Source of the DNA: Astrobacterium formosum
GTDB lineage: Bacteria; Pseudomonadota; Alphaproteobacteria; Rhizobiales; Xanthobacteraceae
NCBI GenBank assembly: GCA_030848545.1
Contig: JAVDCA010000023.1
Span: 1-64,000 of the forward strand
Length of the DNA: 64,000 nucleotides
Reading direction: 5' to 3'
Part shown: in pieces, positions 1-7,117 of the stretch
Position numbering within the stretch: position 1 is the stretch's first letter
Layout of the letters: each line of letters opens with the position of its first letter
Program-made: the position numbers and the translations under genes
The notes under the pieces: generated by a model
Database searches by the model: none
Seen by the model: only the letters and a program-made list of their open reading frames with translations
What the model was told of the DNA's origin: nothing

Positions 1-1
1 G

Positions 2-1357
2 CGCCGCTTCGACGAGGCCTGGGACAAGTTCTGGGACAAGTTCGGCAAGAACATCAAGAGTGCGACGGTGTCCGCCGGCGACCGGCTGGACGACCTCAGC
101 GACAAGGTGAACCGCCTTGTCATGCGGTTCGACCTCGCGACCGGCGGCTCGGGGCGGTCTGCCCTCAGTCTCATCTACGGCACCGCCGTCCAGCAAGGAG
201 AGGCCTCGCGGCTCACCCAGGGCGATGCCCAAAAGTACTATGAAGCGACGGGTCGCGGCAAAGCTCCGTTCGAAGCCAGCGAGCCTGCTCCCACTGGTAG
301 GCTTCGAATTACGGTCAATCGCCCGACCGTCGATGTTGATCCAGCCAAGCAAAAGGCTGACGCGTCTCGCTACCAGCAGATGATCGGCCTGCTCGGTCAA
401 ACCGCGACCGCCACCGAGCAGGTGACGTCGTTCGAAAAGCAGTTGCAGCTCGCGTGGCTGACCACCGGCGTGTCGATCCCGAAAGAACGAACCGCGGTCA
501 TCAAGAAGATGATCGAGGAGCAGGCGCTCGGCATCACCCAGATCAAGGCCAGTGCCGATGCCCAGCGCCTGGAGGCTGACGCGATCGGCATGTCGGTCGG
601 GCAGTCGACCGCCTACCTCGCGGTCCAGAACGCGATCCTCGACGCCAGGCGGCGCGGCCAGACGCTCACCCAGGACAACATCGCGGCGATCGAGCGCGAG
701 GCCGCCGCGCTCGGGGCCGCCGCCCAGCGCACCGACAATTTGAAGTCCAGATACGACATCGCCAAAGGCGCCTTCACGACGTTCCGCCAGGAGATCGCCC
801 AGGGGGCCGGCGTCTGGGATGCGCTCGCCAAGGCCGGCATCAGCGCCCTCGACAAGATCGGCGCCAAGCTCGGGGATCTCGCGTTCGACCAGGCATGGCA
901 AATGTTCTTCGGCAGTTCGGGCGCCGCATCCGGCGGCGCCAGCGGCGGCGGCATTTTCGCGTCGCTCGGAAAGCTGCTCGGCTTCGCCCGGGGCGGTTAC
1001 ACCGGCGACGTCGGCCGCCAGGCCGTCGCGGGCGTCGTGCACGGCGAAGAGTTCGTCGTCAACGCGCAGGCGACGGCGCGCCACCGGCCGCTCCTGGAGG
1101 CCCTCAACGACAACCGCCTGCCGGGCTACGAGGACGGCGGCTATGTGGGCCCGCCGCCGTCGAACGTGGTTGCGTTTCCGGGCACGGCCAGCGGCGGCAC
1201 GGTGCCGATCCAGGTCACCTACGCGCCCGTCTACAACGTCCAGGGGCGCGGAGCGGAGATCGACGAGCTGCGCGCCCAGATCGCCCGTGACCGCGCCGAG
1301 GCGCCGGCCGTCATCGTGCAGACCATCAAGGAAGCTCAATCCCGGAGAATGATCTGA
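2..1357 (+). CDS. Phage tail tape measure protein, C-terminal part (5' truncated by window)
   Basis: The frame is open from the first bases of the window, so the gene starts upstream; about 451 residues are visible. A GTG at 68 is only an internal codon. The visible part is rich in Ala, Gln and charged residues and looks helical, followed by a Gly/Ser-rich segment and a C-terminal GGYTGDVGR...GVVHGEEFVVNAQATAR stretch. That Gly-rich, VHxGEfVv-type ending is characteristic of tape measure proteins of siphoviruses and lambdoid prophages, which set tail length and sit inside the tail tube. The stop codon overlaps the next ATG (TGATG), showing translational coupling to the downstream tail genes. 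Tape measure is the best call; the N-terminus is not available to confirm it. Confidence 0.8.
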   Translation, partial: RRFDEAWDKFWDKFGKNIKSATVSAGDRLDDLSDKVNRLVMRFDLATGGSGRSALSLIYGTAVQQGEASRLTQGDAQKYYEATGRGKAPFEASEPAPTGRLRITVNRPTVDVDPAKQKADASRYQQMIGLLGQTATATEQVTSFEKQLQLAWLTTGVSIPKERTAVIKKMIEEQALGITQIKASADAQRLEADAIGMSVGQSTAYLAVQNAILDARRRGQTLTQDNIAAIEREAAALGAAAQRTDNLKSRYDIAKGAFTTFRQEIAQGAGVWDALAKAGISALDKIGAKLGDLAFDQAWQMFFGSSGAASGGASGGGIFASLGKLLGFARGGYTGDVGRQAVAGVVHGEEFVVNAQATARHRPLLEALNDNRLPGYEDGGYVGPPPSNVVAFPGTASGGTVPIQVTYAPVYNVQGRGAEIDELRAQIARDRAEAPAVIVQTIKEAQSRRMI

Positions 1358-2010
1358 TGGCCCTGATCACCTTCCCGCGGGCCATGCCGGACGAACTGCC
1401 GATCGTCGGCCTGTCGTTCACACCGTCGCCCATGATCGAGCTGTCGGCCCTGCGATCCGGCAGGCAGATTGCCAAGGAACTCGGACCGACCCTGTGGCGC
1501 GCGACCTGGCGCACCGCAAAGATGACCGATACCGAGGCCGGGATCGTCAGGTCCTGGTACGACACCCTTTTGAGCCTGGAGGCATTTCTCGGGTACGACA
1601 AGCTGCGGGAATACCCGCTCGCCTATAAGCGCGGCTTCGCCGGCCTGACCGTCGGCAGCAATCCCTTCGCCGGGACTTGCACGCTCGCCGGCGTCGCGAG
1701 CGACAACCTGCAGGTCTCGCTCTCCGCGCTGCCGATCGGCCTCGTGCTGTCGCGCGGGGACTATCTCGCCTTCGATTATGGGACGGACTCGCGCGCCCTG
1801 CACCGGTGTTCGGCCGCCGCGACGGCAAACGGCAGCGGCACCCTCACCATCGAGGTGCGGCCGCACGTGCGGACAGGCTGGACAGCAGGCGCGACCGTCG
1901 CCCTGCGCCGGGCCGCCGCGCACATGAAGGTTGTCCCCGACACCTGGTCCGAACAGACCGATGCGCCGTTCGGGACGACGGTGTCGTTCGAAGCGATCCA
2001 GACGCTCTGA
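1357..2010 (+). CDS. Phage minor tail / distal tail protein (gpM- or DUF2460-like position)
   Basis: 217 aa, starting at an ATG that overlaps the tape measure stop. No signal peptide or membrane segment is visible. The N-terminal half (MALITFPRAMPDELPIVGLSF...) and the LGPTLWRATWRT stretch resemble proteins that follow the tape measure gene in lambda-like tails and connect the tube to the tip. The second half is beta-rich with many small residues (SDNLQVSLSALPIGLVLSRGDY). Its place between tape measure and hub genes is the main support for a distal tail role. I do not recognise a precise family with certainty. Confidence 0.6.
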   Translation: MALITFPRAMPDELPIVGLSFTPSPMIELSALRSGRQIAKELGPTLWRATWRTAKMTDTEAGIVRSWYDTLLSLEAFLGYDKLREYPLAYKRGFAGLTVGSNPFAGTCTLAGVASDNLQVSLSALPIGLVLSRGDYLAFDYGTDSRALHRCSAAATANGSGTLTIEVRPHVRTGWTAGATVALRRAAAHMKVVPDTWSEQTDAPFGTTVSFEAIQTL

Positions 2011-2018
2011 GGTCCGAG

Positions 2019-2603
2019 ATGAGAAGCCTGACGACCGCACAGATGCAAGCATTGGCCGACCGGGTGGTCGTGCGGCGCATGTTCATCTGGTGCGATGCCC
2101 TCGATCTCTATGGCAATCCAGACTCGGCTGGGTTCTGGGATGACGTCGGCATAATCGAGTACGACGACCGTACCTACCACGGATCCGGCACGGTGATCTC
2201 CACCGAGACATTGTCGGCTGGTTCCGACTTTACGATCCCGCGCCTCAGGATCTCCACCTCCGGACTCGAGCTTGCCACCAACGAACTGGTGCGCGCTCAC
2301 AAGCTGGCGCAGCGGCCGATCTCGGTCTCGATCGGCCTGTTTGCTCCCGCCAATCGCGCCCTGATCCCACCCCTGATCCCGTACTTCGAAGGCGTCATCG
2401 ACGATCCCGACATTCCAACCGCGGCGGGCGGCAAGTCGCAGATCGTCCTGACCTGCGAGTCGGCGTCTCGCGCTCTCACCATCAAACGCACGGAAACGCG
2501 CTCGAAATCGTCCCTGTCCCAGCGCACCGCCGGGGACCGGTTCTACGACTACACCGCCGGACAGCGCGAAAAGACGATCTATTTCGGACGGTCGGGCGCA
2601 TGA
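2019..2603 (+). CDS. Phage tail hub / DUF2163-like tail assembly protein
   Basis: 194 aa. The frame is open further upstream, but the ATG at 2019, eight bases after the previous stop and behind GAGGTCCGAG, gives a sensible start; upstream residues are Arg-rich out-of-frame shadow. The C-terminus carries ALTIKRTETRSKSSLSQR followed by AGDRFYDY, the arrangement seen near the end of DUF2163-like and related tail proteins of prophages, where the protein bridges the distal tail and the NlpC/P60-type protein. Residues 20-45 (RRMFIWCDALDLYGNPDSAGFWDD) look like the first beta domain. The stop overlaps the next gene's ATG (ATGA). The family call rests on order and on the C-terminal motif. Confidence 0.6.
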   Translation: MRSLTTAQMQALADRVVVRRMFIWCDALDLYGNPDSAGFWDDVGIIEYDDRTYHGSGTVISTETLSAGSDFTIPRLRISTSGLELATNELVRAHKLAQRPISVSIGLFAPANRALIPPLIPYFEGVIDDPDIPTAAGGKSQIVLTCESASRALTIKRTETRSKSSLSQRTAGDRFYDYTAGQREKTIYFGRSGA

Positions 2604-2998
2604 ACGCGCGCCGCACCATCGTCGAGGCCTACCGCGAGTGGTCGACGCGGCCGTTCGACTGGAACGGAGCGTGTTGCTTGGCCTGGTGCGGCGACGCCGC
2701 ACGCCGCATCACCGGAGCCGACCCGACCGTCGCGTTGAGGGCCCGCTATGACAGCGAGTTTTCGTGCCGACGCGGCATGGTCGAGGAAGGCTGGAAATCG
2801 ATCGGCGACGCCGCCGCCTCGCTCTATGTCGAGATCCCGGTGGCGATGGCGAAGTCGGGCGACTGGGCCTTGTGCGTCGACGAACGCGGCGAGGAGGGAC
2901 TCGGGGTCGTGGTCGCCGCGGTGGTGGCGATCCGCGGCCCGTCCGGCATGGGTCAGGTTCCGCTCTTGTGGGCCCGGCGGGCATTCAGGGTCGAATAG
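2600..2998 (+). CDS. DUF6950-like (NlpC/P60-related) phage tail protein
   Basis: 132 aa, ATG overlapping the previous stop (ATGA). The N-terminus reads RRTIVEAYREWSTRPFDWNGACCLAWCGDAA. This is the layout of small phage proteins annotated as DUF6950, which occupy the NlpC/P60 peptidoglycan-hydrolase slot next to the gpJ-like gene; the Cys in the GACCLAW motif sits where the catalytic Cys of NlpC/P60 enzymes lies. A clear catalytic His is not obvious, so enzymatic activity is uncertain. No signal peptide. The stop directly abuts the next ATG (2999), consistent with tight coupling. It may help local wall degradation during DNA entry, or be only structural. Confidence 0.6.
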   Translation: MNARRTIVEAYREWSTRPFDWNGACCLAWCGDAARRITGADPTVALRARYDSEFSCRRGMVEEGWKSIGDAAASLYVEIPVAMAKSGDWALCVDERGEEGLGVVVAAVVAIRGPSGMGQVPLLWARRAFRVE

Positions 2999-5359
2999 AT
3001 GCTCCTCCTGCTGACTATCGCTGTGGTTCTCTCGCTCGTCGCGCCGGCGGAAGCGGGCTTCCTGGTCCCGCTGATCGGCGGCGCCGTCTTTGCGGCGACC
3101 GCCGCCGGCGCAGCGTTGAGCTTCGCGCTCAACGTCGTCGGTGCTTTCGCAGTGAGCTACGTGGCCGGCAAGCTCCTCGCCAAGAGCAAGACGCAGGACA
3201 GCGGCGTCCAGGCCGGCGGCACCCAGCTCGACATCCGGGTCGACGCCGATGTCCCGATGTCGCTCCTCGTCGGTTATGCGGTCACGGCCGGCTCGCTCGT
3301 CGATGCCCGCACCTACGGCAAACGCGGCGACGACGACAATTCGGACCTGATCGAGATCGTCTCGCTCGGCGACTGCGAATGCGACGGGCTGGAGGCTGCG
3401 ATCGTCGAGGGCCAGCAACGCGCTCTCGGAGCCGATGACGGCTATCGCGGTCAGGTGGTCGACGGCTACGACGGCAAGCTGGCGCTCAAGTTCTACAATG
3501 GCCGCCAGACGGCCGCTGACGCGTTTTCGGTGGCGGCGTTCGGCAGCGCCGCCCAGCCGTGGGACGGCGCCGCGATCGGCACCAGCGTCACCTATGTGCG
3601 GCTGCATTCGATCTACAACCGCGAGAAGGTGCCGGGCCGGCTGTCGTGGAAGTTCGTGGTGCGTGGCAAGCCCATGTACGACCCGCGCAAGGACTCGACG
3701 GTTTCTGGCGGATCGGGAACACACCGCTTTGCCGATCTCGCCACCCACGAGTGGACCCGCAACCTGGCGGTCATCGCCTACAACATCCTTCGCGGCATCT
3801 ACATCCTGGACGGGAACGGCGACCGCCAGTTCTTCTACGGCCTGGAGAACACCCGGGCAGCCCAGCTGCCGCTCGACGTCTGGTTCGCCGCCATGAACGA
3901 GTGCGACGTCGCCATCGCGCTCGCCGGCGGCGGCACTGAGCCGCAGTATACGGCCGGCGGCGAGATCACCCTCGACACCGAACCGCTCGAAGCCATCAAG
4001 GAGCTGATCAAGGCATGCGGCGGCCGGTTCGTCGAGATCGGCGGCATCTACAAGCTCTATGTGGGCGCGCCTGGCCTCCCCGTAATGGCGATCGACGACG
4101 GGTCGCTGATCGCCGCTGTTGAAGACCGCTTCAAGCCGTTCTTGCCGCTCGAAAGCCGCATCAACCATATCACCGGCAAGTACACCTCGCCGGCGGACGG
4201 ATGGATCGACGCGGTCGCCCCGGCGCGCAGCCGCGAAGACTGGCGGGCAGAGGACGGGCGTCGCAAGTCGGCCGACCTCGACGCCCCGATGGTGCAGTCC
4301 GGCACCCAGATGCAGCGGCTGATGGAGCAGTTCCTCAATCGGTCCCGACGGGAGCGCAAGCATATCTTGCCGCTCCCACCGCCGGCCTTCGTGCTGGAAC
4401 CCGGCGACGTGATCCAGTGGACCTCGCTCCGCAACGGCTACACCGCGAAGGAATTCGAGGTCGACAGCGCCGACTACGCGACCAACCTGGACACGACCAT
4501 CTCGGCGACCGAAGTCGACGGCACGGATTTCGACTGGGACATCGGCCAGGAACTGCCGTTGCCAGACGGCCTTATCGTCACCACTCGGCCCGCCGGAAAG
4601 GTCGTCACCGACTTCGACGTGGCGGCTTTCGTCTTTCTCGGCGACCGTGGCACCAAGCGGCCGGCCATCCGGCTGACCTGGGAAGACCCGGAGGACGGCG
4701 ACGCGATCGGTGTGTCATATGAGATCAGGTCGTTTGCGGACATTTCCAATGCGACGACCTATTCGACCACCGACGCCGACGTCGTCGCCAGCGGCATGTT
4801 GACGATCCTTGCCGGGTTGCAGCCGCTGACGATCTATCAGGTCCGCGCCCGCTTCATCTCCTTCAATGGGTATTCGTGCGACTGGAGCCTGTGGCAGCCG
4901 GTCACGACGCCGGACACCCGCATCGACCGTGACGAGCTTTCGAGGTCGATGGATGCCCGTCTCCGGCAGCTCGAAGAGCAGCTCCCCGACATTCTCACCG
5001 TCCGGAAGGAACTGGACGCGCTCTCCGGCGCCGTCAACACCCAGGTCACGACGTTGGTCGAGCGCTTGGGTCGCGTCAACATCGGCGCTGGGGCGCGATA
5101 TCAAGAAAACAAAGCATCAGTTGAGATCGCGCTCGCTGCGACGGCGGGGATCGACAGTGCGCTGGCGGAACTGGAGATAGAGCTCGGCGCCCAGATCGAG
5201 GACATGGGAACGACCATCACAGCAGGTGGTCGCATCCGGTTCGTGACCTCAACGACGGTGTCCGGTGCAATTGCGAGCGTAGCGATCGAGGTGAACACCG
5301 GAACGCCTGAGACACCGACCTGGAGCAAGGCTGGCATTTATTTGGATGCGATCTCATGA
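2999..5359 (+). CDS. Phage host-specificity / central tail tip protein (gpJ-like)
   Basis: 786 aa. It begins with a hydrophobic stretch (MLLLLTIAVVLSLVAPAEAGF, then further Ala/Gly-rich hydrophobic segments to about residue 60), a common feature of gpJ-like proteins in alphaproteobacterial prophages. The centre (about 60-500) corresponds to the hub domains of the tail tip, with the LNRSRRERKHILPLP and EPGDVIQW stretches typical of the phage-tail_3 region. Residues about 545-640 (RPAIRLTWEDPEDGD...YQVRARFISFNGYSCDWS) look like a fibronectin type III domain. About 650-705 is a short coiled coil, followed by a beta-rich end. It is shorter than lambda gpJ; its receptor-binding end seems to continue as the two downstream small genes, the first overlapping by ATGA. 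Confidence 0.8.
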   Translation: MLLLLTIAVVLSLVAPAEAGFLVPLIGGAVFAATAAGAALSFALNVVGAFAVSYVAGKLLAKSKTQDSGVQAGGTQLDIRVDADVPMSLLVGYAVTAGSLVDARTYGKRGDDDNSDLIEIVSLGDCECDGLEAAIVEGQQRALGADDGYRGQVVDGYDGKLALKFYNGRQTAADAFSVAAFGSAAQPWDGAAIGTSVTYVRLHSIYNREKVPGRLSWKFVVRGKPMYDPRKDSTVSGGSGTHRFADLATHEWTRNLAVIAYNILRGIYILDGNGDRQFFYGLENTRAAQLPLDVWFAAMNECDVAIALAGGGTEPQYTAGGEITLDTEPLEAIKELIKACGGRFVEIGGIYKLYVGAPGLPVMAIDDGSLIAAVEDRFKPFLPLESRINHITGKYTSPADGWIDAVAPARSREDWRAEDGRRKSADLDAPMVQSGTQMQRLMEQFLNRSRRERKHILPLPPPAFVLEPGDVIQWTSLRNGYTAKEFEVDSADYATNLDTTISATEVDGTDFDWDIGQELPLPDGLIVTTRPAGKVVTDFDVAAFVFLGDRGTKRPAIRLTWEDPEDGDAIGVSYEIRSFADISNATTYSTTDADVVASGMLTILAGLQPLTIYQVRARFISFNGYSCDWSLWQPVTTPDTRIDRDELSRSMDARLRQLEEQLPDILTVRKELDALSGAVNTQVTTLVERLGRVNIGAGARYQENKASVEIALAATAGIDSALAELEIELGAQIEDMGTTITAGGRIRFVTSTTVSGAIASVAIEVNTGTPETPTWSKAGIYLDAIS

Positions 5360-5934
5360 CCGGTCGCATCAGGATGGTGGCTGACCAGATCAGGCTGTCG
5401 ACGGCGGAAGGGAACGCCGGCGATCTTGTTTTCGAGCCCGGATTGGTTGGAGGCGTGAGCGGAACTGTGCTGCGTTCCGCGCTGATCGGAGACCTCACCG
5501 TCGATACGCTGCAGCTGCAGAACGAATCCGTCACGATGCCGAACATCACCACGTACGCCGGGCCGACGGGCATCGTCGCGATCCCATCGTACACGTGGAC
5601 GACGAAGATGGAGGATACGTTTCTGGTCACATCGCCTGCCGGATCGACGATCTACCTGCAAATTCAAGCCGACATCTACGCCGGCGGGCAGGGCAACACC
5701 GATCCGGTCATCTTGCTATATCAGCGCCTGACGGTGAATGGGAGCGAGATCCGATCATGGGCCGAGCAGTACTACACCAGGAGGGTTGAATTCTTCATCA
5801 CCGCCTTGGCGGCGACGGGCAGCCCTCAGGCGGTCAGTCTGAAATGGGAGGTGTACGGTGACTGGCCGGCCGGCGGCTATACAAACGTAAACATCGGCGG
5901 GGCGCAGATGCTGCGCGTCGCGATGAAGCGGTGA
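5356..5934 (+). CDS. Tail-tip accessory protein, paralogue 1 (gpJ C-terminal-like module)
   Basis: 192 aa, ATG overlapping the gpJ-like stop (TCATGACC). The first 60 residues (IRMVADQIRLST..., LVFEPGLVGGVSGTVLRSALIGDLTVDTLQL) resemble the repeated I/L-x-D-x-I/L pattern at the C-termini of gpJ proteins, and the end is a beta-rich domain finishing MLRVAMKR. It is clearly related to the next gene: both share R-I-R-x-h at the start, VSGxVLRxAxIxDLxVxT near residue 40 and VAMKR at the end. The likely role is receptor binding or tail-tip decoration; this is inference from position and similarity to gpJ tails. Confidence 0.6.
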   Translation: MTGRIRMVADQIRLSTAEGNAGDLVFEPGLVGGVSGTVLRSALIGDLTVDTLQLQNESVTMPNITTYAGPTGIVAIPSYTWTTKMEDTFLVTSPAGSTIYLQIQADIYAGGQGNTDPVILLYQRLTVNGSEIRSWAEQYYTRRVEFFITALAATGSPQAVSLKWEVYGDWPAGGYTNVNIGGAQMLRVAMKR

Positions 5935-5938
5935 TGCA

Positions 5939-6502
5939 GTGACCTCTCGCATCAGGTTGATTTCGAATCGGCTGGTCGTCGCGACGAGTGAAACCGACCC
6001 AGGACAAGCCGTATTCGAGACCGGGACTGTTCAAGGCGTGTCCGGGATCGTGCTCCGCAAAGCGCGCATTCGCGACCTCTCCGTAAATACTATCCACCTT
6101 AAGGAGGGCGCGGTCACTGTGCCGGCGCTTGGTTATCTGGCCTCCAACTTCGGGCCAATCAGCTCATTCGCCACGTTCCTGAGCAGCACCATCACGCTCA
6201 AGGGGGTCGCCGGGCAGCCGATCTACGTCATGCTTCTGTACTCGGGTCCGGGGACTTTGTCGTCAGAGTTTGGCGTGATCGGTGGACGAATTCTGGTCAA
6301 TGGTGTCGCCGTCCCGGGCGGATGGACTATCGAGTCGTACTCCGGAGCCACGCCGGTTCGGGTCAGGCAACCTGAGCGCATCTCCATGGCTGTGGTGACG
6401 GCAACGGGTTCGCCACAAACGATCACCGTCGAATATCAGATGTTCGGTAGCGGCTACATCAACGCCGGGGCCATGGCCTTGTCCGTAGCTATGAAGAGGT
6501 GA
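5939..6502 (+). CDS. Tail-tip accessory protein, paralogue 2
   Basis: 187 aa with a GTG start four bases after the stop of its paralogue. The N-terminus SRIRLISNRLVVATSETDPG and the shared VSGIVLRKARIRDLSVNTIHL and ALSVAMKR segments align with the upstream gene along the whole length, whereas the middle (about 70-150) differs strongly. This looks like a tandem duplication with diverged central, probably surface-exposed, loops. Together the pair may act as alternative or joint receptor-binding modules of the tail tip. No catalytic motif is seen. Confidence 0.6.
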   Translation: MTSRIRLISNRLVVATSETDPGQAVFETGTVQGVSGIVLRKARIRDLSVNTIHLKEGAVTVPALGYLASNFGPISSFATFLSSTITLKGVAGQPIYVMLLYSGPGTLSSEFGVIGGRILVNGVAVPGGWTIESYSGATPVRVRQPERISMAVVTATGSPQTITVEYQMFGSGYINAGAMALSVAMKR

Positions 6503-6505
6503 AAC

Positions 6506-7117
6506 GTGTTTATCCACTACGATCCAGAAACACGACTCGTTATGCAGCGATCACACGGGCAACAGCCGTTCCGCCGCGACGGGCTGGAGGTCGCGATCAT
6601 CGATACGCCGCCCGCAGATCAAGGTGGCGGTTACGCGGTCGACCCGGCGTCGCTACGGCCTGCCGTCATCGATCCTGTATGCGACGCCATCTTCGACCCG
6701 CGGCGTGATCATCGGACCTTCGTCTACGGCGGCGAAACCTATCACTTCTGCTGCGACAACTGTTTCGTCAGGTTCGTCCTCGACGAGGCCGGCGCCATCG
6801 CGGCGCGGGCGCAGCGCATCGCCGACGGCGCCGTCAAAGAGGGGCCGTGGCAGTGCTGCGAGGTCGTGGCGCTGCCGGCGCCGCCGCCGACGGTCATTGA
6901 GGTCAAGATCGCACGCAACCAGGACCTGGCGGCGACGGACGTGATGATGGTCACCGATCGGCCGATGTCGGACGATCTCCGCACTGCGTGGCGGACCTAT
7001 CGCCAGACGCTGCGAGACCTCGGCGCGATCGATACCGCGAGCGAAATGATCTCTGCATGGCCGCTGCGTCCGGACGGACGCGACGCCATCATCGCACTGA
7101 GGGCGCGCAATGGTTGA
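6506..7117 (+). CDS. YHS-like metal-binding domain fused to a tail fibre assembly chaperone domain
   Basis: 203 aa, GTG start three bases after the previous stop. Residues about 55-100 read DPVCDAIFD...FVYGGETYHFCCDNCFVRF, with Cys59, Cys82, Cys83 and Cys86. That spacing is the YHS-type metal-binding fold (DPVC, then GxxYxFCCxxCxxxF) otherwise found in metal ATPases and phenol hydroxylases. Residues about 136-187 (ARNQDLAATDVMMVTDRPM...WRTYRQTLRDL...WPLRP) match the tail assembly chaperone (APC) domain common in fibre operons. The chaperone domain fits the neighbouring spike; the YHS-like domain is unexpected in a tail operon. The stop overlaps the next start by eight bases. Domain calls are by motif reading only. 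Confidence 0.65.
   Translation: MFIHYDPETRLVMQRSHGQQPFRRDGLEVAIIDTPPADQGGGYAVDPASLRPAVIDPVCDAIFDPRRDHRTFVYGGETYHFCCDNCFVRFVLDEAGAIAARAQRIADGAVKEGPWQCCEVVALPAPPPTVIEVKIARNQDLAATDVMMVTDRPMSDDLRTAWRTYRQTLRDLGAIDTASEMISAWPLRPDGRDAIIALRARNG

Noticed and set aside
2579..4363. 594-codon open frame on the minus strand
   Set aside because: It lies wholly antisense to the gpJ-like gene, has no ribosome site and an Arg/Asp/Ala-biased composition typical of mirror frames in GC-rich DNA.
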